DNA of 14,255 nt from Bacillota bacterium (lineage in GTDB: Bacteria > Bacillota_B > Desulfitobacteriia > Desulfitobacteriales > Desulfitobacteriaceae): positions 1 through 14,255 of the forward strand of contig JAJYAS010000020.1 of the NCBI GenBank assembly GCA_021779415.1, given 5' to 3'. Positions within the stretch are counted from its first letter, which is position 1. Each line of letters starts with the position of its first letter. Below the pieces are notes generated by a model that did no database searches, was not told the DNA's origin, and saw only the letters and a list, made by a program, of their open reading frames with translations. A program made the translations under genes and the position numbers. Positions 7,103 to 13,310 of the stretch are shown piece by piece.

Positions 7103-8251
7103 ACGGTTCTGGTGTTCATCCCGTCCGCTCTCGCTATTTTTGCCTTCATCGTCTTGATGCTTAGAAATTTCACTATTCTGGGATACTTCATGTCCTGTAT
7201 TCTCTATAATCGGTGTTGCCATCTCCCTATACAAACTACTTACTGTTTGATTTGGCTTCTTGGACTGCGATTGACCGTGTTCCTTCTCCGGATTGTTTTT
7301 CTGATTAATTTCCTGTTTTTTTCCCTGATCCTTCTGCACATTCTTCACGTCGTCTTGTCCTTGGCTCATACCTTTCTCAATCCTTGGATTCGAATCCTTG
7401 ACTGGAGAGGGTTTTGGATTATCTACTGTCCCCGAATCGTCCTTTGAAGCTCCTTGCGTCGAGGACAAACCAGATTCGTGTCCTTTCTGCTCTTCTTTGA
7501 TCTGCGCTTGAACCAGTGGGTTATCAAGTAACCTGATGCGCTCTGATGTTTCTTTTAGCATCTCCGGTCGGGTCACGACCCCTGCCTTTTGAGCTGTCTG
7601 CCAAAGTGCATACTCCCCTAAGGTTAATTTCCCCTTTTGGGCAAGCTCCCTTTCCTGTGAAGTAAGGGCAAAAACAGCCACTTGAGGAGTAAAGCCTTGC
7701 TTCTCAACCTTTTCTCTGACCCAAGTAATAATTTGATTCTTGTTAAGTACCTTAGGCATCTGCGCTGCGGTTTTATCGGACATCGGAGAATATCCCACTA
7801 CAACCCAATGCTGCGCAGAGTCAAGAAATTTTTGTTTAACCGCTTGATTCACCACTTGCTCTAAAACTTGGTCTAATGGCTTCCCTGTTAGGTCCATCTG
7901 ACTCAGCATACGCTTAGCATCCTCATTTTGAGTTTGAAGGTTTAAGAGATGCCCCTGTGCATCTAGGGTGAATTGTACGCTTGGATTAATATCAACCGAG
8001 AGTAAAGCGACAGCAGTCGGCGCTTGATACAGATTCCACCCCAAAAGGGCTGTTAAGACCAAAAGGAAAACAGCGGCAGCCCCTGCCCAAACGCGCACCC
8101 CACTAAAAATCTCCATCCCTGTTCGGATTTCAATTTCTTCACCTACCTCAGCGTCCTGTCGTCTATAAACTCGGCGAAAGGTGCCGTTCTCTTCCAACAC
8201 CGTGTATTGTGACCCGGTTTTTTCTAAGACCACGGCTTTCATTTTACTCAT
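7100..8251 (-). CDS. rsgI: RsgI-type membrane-spanning anti-sigma-I factor
   Basis: A 383-residue single-pass membrane protein that would hold SigI inactive. Residues 1-45 form the cytoplasmic RsgI N-terminal domain (MKAVVLEKTGSQYTVLEENG). One membrane segment follows at about 54-74, then the conserved extracytoplasmic domain starting LLSVDINPSVQF (83-94). The N89-P90 pair matches the site where RsgI proteins self-cleave between Asn and Pro before regulated intramembrane proteolysis; this is family knowledge. Residues 248-383 are a low-complexity tail rich in Lys, Gln, Glu, Asn and Ser, without a recognisable carbohydrate-binding or enzyme domain, unlike many clostridial RsgIs. The ATG at 8249-8251 overlaps the sigI stop by 8 nt, so the pair is coupled; an ATG at 8240-8242 is an alternative. 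Upstream in-frame codons belong to sigI. Confidence 0.9.
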   Translation of the reverse strand: MSKMKAVVLEKTGSQYTVLEENGTFRRVYRRQDAEVGEEIEIRTGMEIFSGVRVWAGAAAVFLLVLTALLGWNLYQAPTAVALLSVDINPSVQFTLDAQGHLLNLQTQNEDAKRMLSQMDLTGKPLDQVLEQVVNQAVKQKFLDSAQHWVVVGYSPMSDKTAAQMPKVLNKNQIITWVREKVEKQGFTPQVAVFALTSQERELAQKGKLTLGEYALWQTAQKAGVVTRPEMLKETSERIRLLDNPLVQAQIKEEQKGHESGLSSTQGASKDDSGTVDNPKPSPVKDSNPRIEKGMSQGQDDVKNVQKDQGKKQEINQKNNPEKEHGQSQSKKPNQTVSSLYREMATPIIENTGHEVSQNSEISKHQDDEGKNSESGRDEHQNR

Positions 8252-8966
8252 CCCTTCGCCTTCTTTCCTGTGGGAGTACATATTCCCGTAGATAAACATA
8301 GTCATATTGATTCGCTATCAGTAAGGCGACCGCTAGGATATACTTTCGTCCCCGTTCCAATACCTTTAGGTGCACCTGAGTTTTCAATGCTAAAGCCTGC
8401 ATGGGAACCTTCCCTTTTTGTTCAACCTGGGACCACAATTCCTTATCAAACGCTAATTCCCGAGCCACTCGTAGTAATGTCTCACGTGAATCACGATGCT
8501 TTGGAGAAACCGCCACTAAATCCTGAAAGGTAAGCTGAAATGCCGCTAAAGCCTTGGAAAACTGTTGGATTTCCGTTGCCCGCTCTACATTCTGCTCTCT
8601 CTCCCTGAATTCTTCCAAGCCGAGATAAACATCCACACTGCGTCCAATTTCCTCTTGGTCAAACGATATCCCTTGTTGCAAATTTTTCTTCTGCCTTCGA
8701 TGATAATCGATCAACCGACGTTTCATCAAAACCCGAGCATAGGCTAAAAACGGCACCCCTTTATCGACTACAAATAAATCTATAGCTTCATCAAAGGCGA
8801 TCAATGCTTCAGACAATTCTTCATCTCGTCCCCATTCCAAAGTATGGAAACATGCCTGGCTAGCCACATGACGAATAAACGTCTGAGATTCCGCTAAAAA
8901 ATCCTCTCGGACTTCCGCTTCCTCTTTCAAACGTTGCCAAGTCGATTGTTCTTCCCAGTCTGGCAT
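8244..8966 (-). CDS. sigI: Alternative RNA polymerase sigma factor SigI
   Basis: A 240-residue sigma-70-family factor of the SigI group. The region-2 block WGRDEELSEALIAFDEAI (45-62) leads into a core-binding and -10-recognition segment ending FLAYARVLMKRRLIDYHRRQ (73-92). The C-terminal half has a SigI-specific helical domain with LERGRKYILAVALLIAN near residues 203-219 in place of a standard region 4. SigI factors respond to heat or envelope state in Bacillus and to polysaccharides in cellulolytic clostridia, under control of RsgI. A strong AGGAGG ribosome site precedes the ATG. A sigma-I-like promoter directly upstream suggests autoregulation. The gene lies 43 bp after the TagA-like gene and overlaps rsgI. 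Confidence 0.93.
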   Translation of the reverse strand: MPDWEEQSTWQRLKEEAEVREDFLAESQTFIRHVASQACFHTLEWGRDEELSEALIAFDEAIDLFVVDKGVPFLAYARVLMKRRLIDYHRRQKKNLQQGISFDQEEIGRSVDVYLGLEEFREREQNVERATEIQQFSKALAAFQLTFQDLVAVSPKHRDSRETLLRVARELAFDKELWSQVEQKGKVPMQALALKTQVHLKVLERGRKYILAVALLIANQYDYVYLREYVLPQERRRRDE

Positions 8967-8989
8967 GCTTCTTTCCTCCTACTCTCTAG

Positions 8990-9019
8990 TACGAAGGGAA
9001 TAATCTCTTTTAGGGGGTC
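8990..9019 (-). promoter_or_regulatory. Sigma-I-like autoregulatory promoter of sigI-rsgI
   Basis: On the minus strand GACCCCCTAAAA (9008-9019) is followed after 14 nt by CGTA (8990-8993). A C-run followed by A residues as the -35, with CGWA as the -10, is the SigI promoter type described for Bacillus and Clostridium thermocellum, as I recall it. Transcription would begin near 8983, just ahead of the sigI ribosome site. The -35 overlaps the last codons and stop of the tagA-like gene. Confidence 0.65.
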
Positions 9020-9738
9020 TTCCGTCGAAATCCCTGCCAAAGTACCCTCACCACAAACCGTGGTAAAACGACTTGGCGTCTCCAACGCTTAGGCTCTTTC
9101 CACAAGCGATAGAGCCATTCTATATGTAGTTCTTGAATTCGTTTGGGCGCGCGAATCACAGTACCTGCCAACGCATCAAAGCTTCCGCCTACGCCCATAC
9201 TCACGGTTGCCAATCGGGAATGTTCCACAACCCAATATTCCTGATAAGGTGCTCCCATCCCAACAAGAAGGAGATCAGGTCGAAAAGCCACGATCCTTTC
9301 CAAGACACTAGACTCTTCTTCGGCTTTAAAGTAACCATGCATCACAGTCAAGTCAATTTCTGGGTATTCGTCGATAACCTTCTTTGCCGCCTGCTCAGCC
9401 ACACCCGGTTTCCCTCCCAGAAAAAATACCCGCCATTTCCCCGCATTAGCAGCGGGAAATAGTGCTTGAACTAAATCAATCCCTGTCACACGTTCTTGAA
9501 CTGGAGTCCCCAACCTCCGAGCAGCCCAAACGACCCCAATTCCATCCGCGGTTACAACATCTGCGGAATTAATGAGCTGCTTCAACCTCTGATCCTGATC
9601 AGAGGCGTAGATCATTTCGGGATTAGCAGTGACCACGCGCATCCGCTCTCGACTTTCCACGGCTTGACGGATCTTCTCCACCGTTTCCGACATAGAATAT
9701 GTATCTACGCTAACCCCTAAGATATTTATACGTTTCAT
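9010..9738 (-). CDS. tagA: WecG/TagA/CpsF-family glycosyltransferase (GT26)
   Basis: A 242-residue membrane-associated inverting glycosyltransferase. In the characterised TagA branch, N-acetylmannosamine is moved from UDP-ManNAc to GlcNAc-diphospho-undecaprenol, the second step of the wall teichoic acid linkage unit. Motifs seen are VTANPEMIY (36-44), ADGIGVVW (64-71) with the conserved D65, RVTGIDL, GGKPGVAEQA, VGMGAPYQEYW, GVGGSFDALAGT and a C-terminal EWLYRLWKEPKRWRR. This basic tail is the part that closes over the active site at the membrane in TagA. The exact sugar is less certain, since WecG and CpsF members use others. The ribosome site is weak (GGGATG). The gene follows mbl by 144 bp and precedes sigI-rsgI, linking a wall-polymer enzyme to an envelope-stress regulator. 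Confidence 0.88.
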   Translation of the reverse strand: MKRINILGVSVDTYSMSETVEKIRQAVESRERMRVVTANPEMIYASDQDQRLKQLINSADVVTADGIGVVWAARRLGTPVQERVTGIDLVQALFPAANAGKWRVFFLGGKPGVAEQAAKKVIDEYPEIDLTVMHGYFKAEEESSVLERIVAFRPDLLLVGMGAPYQEYWVVEHSRLATVSMGVGGSFDALAGTVIRAPKRIQELHIEWLYRLWKEPKRWRRQVVLPRFVVRVLWQGFRRKTP

Positions 9739-9777
9739 TTACATTCATCCCATTTCCGTTATCGACTAATTGAGAAA

Positions 9778-9841
9778 GTCCAAGGAAAGAAGCCCTTCCC
9801 CGAACAGATTCTCATTTCGGATCCAGCCACTATCCTTGGAC
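9778..9841 (-). repeat. Long-spaced inverted repeat in the mbl to tagA leader
   Basis: On the minus strand GTCCAAGGA (9833-9841) pairs perfectly with TCCTTGGAC (9778-9786). Inside, CCGAA (9816-9820) pairs with TTCGG (9800-9804) around an 11-nt loop. After the second arm the transcript reads TTTCTC, a poor T-tract. It could be an mbl terminator, a processing site or a structured leader for the tagA-like gene; no known riboswitch class is recognised. A weak promoter-like TTGAAA (9881-9886) and TATAAA (9860-9865) with a short 15-bp spacer lies upstream. Confidence 0.4.
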
Positions 9842-9882
9842 AAATTCTGAGGACGATGATTTATAATCAAGTATCTCACTTT

Positions 9883-10866
9883 TCAAAAACAGCCATTTAA
9901 TACTTTACCCGTACCCAAAGCCACGCAGGAAATCGGATCCTCTGCTAAGCTCACAGGCAAGCCCGTCTCACGAGACAGTCGCGTGTCAAAGCCGTGCATT
10001 AAGGCTCCGCCTCCCGTCATAATAATCCCTTTGTCAAGAATATCAGAGGATAATTCAGGAGGAGTCCGTTCCAAAACTTCCTTAACTCCAGCTACAATCG
10101 TTTCGACGGATTCCTCAAGGGCTACAAAACACTCTTGAGAATTGACTCTAATGGTTTTAGGCAAACCCGAAATTAGATCCCGACCTCGCACGTCAATATC
10201 CGCTGCGGGACGACCTTCTGGTATGGCTGAACCGACCGCCATTTTAATTTCTTCTGCAGTACGTTCGCCAATCATGAGATTATGTTCACGTCGAATATAC
10301 CGGCTAATAGCTTCATCAAATTTATCTCCGCCGACCCGAAGGCTTCGTTTTACCACGATGCCATTAAGCGAAAGCACGGCGATATCTGTTGTCCCTCCAC
10401 CTATGTCCACAACCATACTTCCTGTAGGACCAGAAATGTCCAGTCCAGCTCCCAAGGCCGCTGCATACGGTTCTTCAACTACTTTAACATCCTTAGCCCC
10501 TGCTTGGTAAGCCGCCTGTTTAACCGCCCGTTGTTCAACTTCCGTAACCCCGGAAGGAATGCAAACAACGACTCGCGTCCTGAAAAAAGGCCAGCGCCTA
10601 GCGCCTGCTTTCTCAATAAAATATTTCAACATGAGTTCCGTAGTCTGATAATCTGCGATCACTCCATCCCGCATTGGGCGTACGGCCACAATATTCCCTG
10701 GTGTTCTGCCAATCATCAAACGTGCTTCTTCTCCGACTGCAATACGTTTACTAGAATTGCGATCAATCGCAATTACGGAGGGCTCATGTAATACAATGCC
10801 TTTTCCTTTGGCATAAACCAGAACACTCGCAGTACCCAAATCTATTCCCAGATCAATTCCAAACAT
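9883..10866 (-). CDS. mbl: MreB/Mbl-family actin-like rod-shape protein
   Basis: A 327-residue bacterial actin that forms membrane-bound filaments and guides the Rod complex in sidewall peptidoglycan synthesis. It starts MFGIDLGIDLGTASVLVY, where D9LGTAS is phosphate loop 1. A second loop VVDIGGGTTD lies near residues 154-163, and TGGGALMHGFD near 284-294 is the adenosine-binding motif. The V after GTAS and the position after spoIIID favour Mbl over MreB proper, as in Bacillus, but this is not decisive. The ATG at 10864-10866 is chosen because AAAGGGG lies upstream and because the N-terminus then matches the family. ATGs further upstream (up to 10908) would add residues not found in the family. 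The leader carries a hairpin at 10927-10961. Confidence 0.92.
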   Translation of the reverse strand: MFGIDLGIDLGTASVLVYAKGKGIVLHEPSVIAIDRNSSKRIAVGEEARLMIGRTPGNIVAVRPMRDGVIADYQTTELMLKYFIEKAGARRWPFFRTRVVVCIPSGVTEVEQRAVKQAAYQAGAKDVKVVEEPYAAALGAGLDISGPTGSMVVDIGGGTTDIAVLSLNGIVVKRSLRVGGDKFDEAISRYIRREHNLMIGERTAEEIKMAVGSAIPEGRPAADIDVRGRDLISGLPKTIRVNSQECFVALEESVETIVAGVKEVLERTPPELSSDILDKGIIMTGGGALMHGFDTRLSRETGLPVSLAEDPISCVALGTGKVLNGCF

Positions 10867-10926
10867 TAGCTGAGATACCCCTTTCATCATCAATAGCTTG
10901 TCCATCACGAGATTAATATATAAACA

Positions 10927-10961
10927 AATAGCATAATCTCCCTCACGGGAGATTCGCTATT
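10927..10961 (-). repeat. Hairpin in the spoIIID-mbl intergenic region
   Basis: On the minus strand AATAGC and GCTATT form the outer stem and ATCTCCC/GGGAGAT the inner stem (10936-10942 with 10947-10953), with a 4-nt loop and a small internal loop. It is followed by TGTTTATATA. A perfect minus-strand TATAAT (10959-10964) overlaps its upstream edge, though with no clear -35. It may be a spoIIID terminator, a stabilising hairpin at the start of mbl mRNA, or an operator. Confidence 0.5.
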
Positions 10962-11070
10962 ATAGTTTAATACTCAACAGTCATTCGTGATTAAATCGCT
11001 AATCCCTTTTTAAGTTTATAATTTTTTGTGCGTCCCCAATAAAATGACTCCCTCTTTAAAAATATACTTT

Positions 11071-11319
11071 TCAATTTTCCTGATATTTTTTTCGAGTTGC
11101 CTCTCCCCCACGAATGTGTCGTTCCGCCTTGTTGGTCTCTAGGATATGCTTTACTTCCATGGATAGCTTCTCATTCACCAAGGGTAATCGTTCTGTCACA
11201 TCTTTATGTACAGTACTCTTTGATACACCGAAGACATCCGCCGTTTGCCGAACTGTAGCACTCGATTCTAAGATATAAGTACCAATATCGAGCACCCGTT
11301 TGCGTATATATTCTTGCAT
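11071..11319 (-). CDS. spoIIID: Sporulation transcription factor SpoIIID
   Basis: An 82-residue DNA-binding regulator of the mother cell, active after SigE, which activates and represses many sporulation genes, including those for SigK production. The helix-turn-helix is TVRQTADVFGVSKSTVHKDV (near residues 22-41), and the basic C-terminal signature RHIRGGEATRKKY (near 67-79) is diagnostic for SpoIIID. The ATG at 11317-11319 follows AAGGAGGG and aligns with the known start; the open frame extends 21 codons upstream but into sequence unlike the family. It is separated from the spoIIQ-like gene by a strong terminator, so it needs its own promoter within about 50 bp. I see only a poor CATATAAA there. 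It is slightly shorter than the Bacillus protein, as in clostridia. Confidence 0.95.
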   Translation of the reverse strand: MQEYIRKRVLDIGTYILESSATVRQTADVFGVSKSTVHKDVTERLPLVNEKLSMEVKHILETNKAERHIRGGEATRKKYQEN

Positions 11320-11370
11320 GCAAAGCCCTCCTTCGTCCACAAGTTTAGTACATTTATATGCATGCTCAAT

Positions 11371-11400
11371 AAAAAAAGACATCCGTAAAAGGATGTCCTC
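11371..11400 (-). terminator. Rho-independent terminator of the spoIIQ-like gene
   Basis: On the minus strand GGACATCC (11391-11398 region) pairs with GGATGTC (11378-11384) around a 6-nt loop, followed by seven Ts (11371-11377). It lies 22-50 bp after the spoIIQ-like stop and insulates spoIIID from it. Confidence 0.9.
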
Positions 11401-11421
11401 ACTTGGTAAATACTGTGTTAT

Positions 11422-12141
11422 TTAATTCTGGGGCTCTGGCCTTTGCACTTCGTCGCCTCGCCAAACTTCGTAATGTAGTTGGGGTCGATTATTTGACCCC
11501 TCTGCTCCTGAATATAACCCAACTTGTCCGATCATTTTAGAGGTCTCTATAGTATCACCACTTTTGACACTAAGGTTATCCAAACCTCCATACGTGACCA
11601 GCCATCCCCCTCCACAGTCAAGGGTCACCTTCTGTCCAAGTATGGGATCCTTCCCTGCAAAAACGACTTTGCCTCCCTGCGTAGCCCGGATTATTGCACC
11701 CTCCGGTTCGGCGTAATCTATTCCCCCGTGGAAGAGATAGTTATCCAGGATTTCTGAATAGTAATTGCCTACGTCCCGGAATACCTTCCCCTGTACAGGA
11801 CTGGGAAAGTCTTTAATAGCCAATCCTGTTGTTACCAAGCCCGCTTGTTTGAGTGATGATTGTTTCTCTTCACTGATTTCTTGACCCACACTGGAACTTT
11901 TAGAGAGATTTATCTTAGCATCGTTAAGTGTTATTCTTTCTTCTGTCTGTGTTGGTATCTCGGCTAACACACGCCCTGGAATCTTTGCTGAAACTGTTTG
12001 GACTATCTTCGCTGTTTGCGCTTTCTCTTTGGAGGATACGTATATAATACTTTGATACCCATTGTAAAGGATTAGTCCCCCTACTAAAAGAGTACTCCCC
12101 CAAACCAAGATCCAGCTTTTATCCCATTTCCATCGTTTCAT
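11422..12141 (-). CDS. spoIIQ: SpoIIQ-like M23/LytM-domain protein with lost catalytic histidines
   Basis: A 239-residue membrane-anchored protein: a basic start, a membrane segment at about 9-29, a linker, and an M23 domain from about residue 110. In Bacillus SpoIIQ, made in the forespore, binds mother-cell SpoIIIAH across the two membranes and helps engulfment. The zinc-ligand pattern is kept: H138 and D142 (FHGGIDYA) and H223 (QLHYEV). The catalytic histidine positions of active LytM enzymes are changed: G186 in TYGGL where Y-x-HL is usual, and Q221 where the first H of HxH is usual. It may therefore bind zinc but not cut peptidoglycan. Identity rests on the domain plus position between spoIID and spoIIID. 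The ATG at 12139-12141 is chosen for its GAGGTGA ribosome site; a GTG at 12150 is also in frame. Confidence 0.85.
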   Translation of the reverse strand: MKRWKWDKSWILVWGSTLLVGGLILYNGYQSIIYVSSKEKAQTAKIVQTVSAKIPGRVLAEIPTQTEERITLNDAKINLSKSSSVGQEISEEKQSSLKQAGLVTTGLAIKDFPSPVQGKVFRDVGNYYSEILDNYLFHGGIDYAEPEGAIIRATQGGKVVFAGKDPILGQKVTLDCGGGWLVTYGGLDNLSVKSGDTIETSKMIGQVGLYSGAEGSNNRPQLHYEVWRGDEVQRPEPQN

Positions 12142-12160
12142 TCGACTCACCTCTACCGTC

Positions 12161-12190
12161 TAGCCTTGCCGAATAACGATGCTTTTAGAC
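12161..12190 (-). promoter_or_regulatory. Tentative sigma-F-type promoter of the spoIIQ-like gene
   Basis: On the minus strand GTCTA (12186-12190) and GGCAAGGCTA (12161-12170), 15 bp apart, each miss the sigma-F consensus (GYWTA and GGNRANANTW, from memory) by one base. A forespore promoter is expected for spoIIQ. The start would fall almost on the ribosome site, which argues against it. Confidence 0.3.
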
Positions 12191-12220
12191 CTTCAATATT
12201 CCTAAAATTTGATACCAAGC

Positions 12221-13162
12221 CTACTTATTATGCCCTAACATCATGAGCTTTGTGCCTGGATAATAATGCGCCAAAATTTCTTCCACTTTCTTATTCCCTT
12301 TTGCCAAATCGTTGGCTCCCCATTGCGACATTCCTACAGCATGCCCATTACCATACGTCGTTATCGTAAGGCGCTCCGGTTGGACAACCCATTCGATATC
12401 CGTTGAAGAAAGTCCCAGCAATTTTCTCAGTTGAGTTGCTGGATACACCTTGCCCAGCACTCGTATACTCTTGGCTCTCCCCGCCGCGGTTTTTTCTAAA
12501 ACCTGAAAGTCACCTAATGTAAATAACGTCGCTGATTTCGTAACTCCCAACTTTTTATAAAGCTCTTGAGGGGTATAAGAAAAGCTCTTAATATAGCGTT
12601 GTAAGTTCTCTTCACCAGAACTAACGTTTTGCAAATAAGGACGAGAAGAACTCCACACATCCTCCGACCGCTCGGTAGGTTTTCTTCCGCTACTGCTATG
12701 GTAATATGCCTCAATATACTCCCCGTTGGCTACAAGCACCATCCCGCGCGTTTCTGTCACGACCTTTTTTATTTTACCTCGATAACGCCAATAATTTAAC
12801 CATCCCCACTTTCCCCTCATTTGAGCATCAGACAACCAAGCTTGGGTTTGCACAGTAGTATCGACATCATAACCACAATCCTGCTGATTACTAGAACTTA
12901 GCCGTCTCGCTGCATAAGTCCTCGCTGCAATGGCCTGGGCTTTTAAAGCTTCAATCTCAAAGTCTGCTGGCATTTCGGCTGCCACAACCCCTACTAGATA
13001 TTCCTCAAGAGGGAATTTTGTAACCCCTCCGTCGGACATTAAGACTCTAATCTGCACATCTTCTGAAATCACCTTCTCTTTTTGCCAACGCAAAACACTC
13101 CAGGGAATTATTAATACAATACAAAATGATAATGCAACGAGCCATACCCATTCTTTTTTCAT
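12221..13162 (-). CDS. spoIID: Stage II sporulation protein D, septal peptidoglycan lytic transglycosylase
   Basis: A 313-residue protein with a hydrophobic signal anchor (residues 5-24) and an outside catalytic domain. SpoIID cuts glycan strands with SpoIIP and SpoIIM (the DMP complex) to thin the septum and drive engulfment from the mother cell. The core FPLEEYLVGVVAAEMP (50-65) holds E63, equivalent to the catalytic glutamate of Bacillus SpoIID. It is followed by ALKAQAIAARTYA, a YYHSSSGRKPT loop and the C-terminal GNGHAVGMSQWGA, all standard for the family. The ATG has a strong CAGGAGGG ribosome site. It lies between murA and the spoIIQ-like gene, as in Bacillus, and has a SigE-type promoter upstream. 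Length and motifs are intact. Confidence 0.95.
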   Translation of the reverse strand: MKKEWVWLVALSFCIVLIIPWSVLRWQKEKVISEDVQIRVLMSDGGVTKFPLEEYLVGVVAAEMPADFEIEALKAQAIAARTYAARRLSSSNQQDCGYDVDTTVQTQAWLSDAQMRGKWGWLNYWRYRGKIKKVVTETRGMVLVANGEYIEAYYHSSSGRKPTERSEDVWSSSRPYLQNVSSGEENLQRYIKSFSYTPQELYKKLGVTKSATLFTLGDFQVLEKTAAGRAKSIRVLGKVYPATQLRKLLGLSSTDIEWVVQPERLTITTYGNGHAVGMSQWGANDLAKGNKKVEEILAHYYPGTKLMMLGHNK

Positions 13163-13192
13163 GCACCCTCCTGCAGTACGAGCTTTTTTCTA

Positions 13193-13221
13193 AATCTATG
13201 CAGAAGAGATTTGGAATATGA
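13193..13221 (-). promoter_or_regulatory. Sigma-E-type promoter of spoIID
   Basis: On the minus strand TCATATT (13215-13221) fits the SigE -35 consensus KMATATT completely. After a 14-bp spacer CATAGATT (13193-13200) matches six of eight bases of CATACAHT. The start near 13186 leaves about 23 nt before the ATG. SigE control of spoIID is established in Bacillus. Confidence 0.75.
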
Positions 13222-13226
13222 AATAC

Positions 13227-13269
13227 AAAAAGAACAAGAAGTAGATTAAATCTACCCCTTGTTCTTTTT
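13227..13269 (-). terminator. Palindromic terminator after murA
   Basis: AAAAAGAACAAG (13227-13238) pairs with CTTGTTCTTTTT (13258-13269), and GTAGAT (13241-13246) with ATCTAC (13250-13255) around a 3-nt loop, with a 2x2 internal bulge. T-runs in the arms suit both strands. It separates murA from the spoIID promoter by 5 bp. Confidence 0.9.
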
Positions 13270-13310
13270 CTACCCCATGAGAAGCCTTATGAACTCTGCA
13301 ACGGACTTCT

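Noticed and set aside
7067..7447. Plus-strand open frame of 126 codons after the GT4 gene
   Set aside because: Antisense to the low-complexity rsgI tail; the hydrophobic translation is the complement of Lys/Gln/Glu-rich codons.
9739..9882. A known metabolite riboswitch between mbl and the tagA-like gene
   Set aside because: Inverted repeats are present, but I could match no conserved core of a known class (c-di-GMP, c-di-AMP, T-box, SAM and others).
10282..10791. A 169-codon open frame on the plus strand
   Set aside because: It lies entirely antisense to mbl, whose protein is clearly conserved; the frame is low in typical protein features and has no ribosome site.
11353..11381. SigE promoter for spoIIID
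   Set aside because: CATATAAA resembles a SigE -10 at six of eight bases, but the expected -35 position falls in the spoIIQ terminator T-run and matches poorly.
12180..12215. A terminator between spoIID and the spoIIQ-like gene
   Set aside because: TTTTAG/CTAAAA gives only a 6-bp AT-rich stem with a 13-nt loop and no T-tract.
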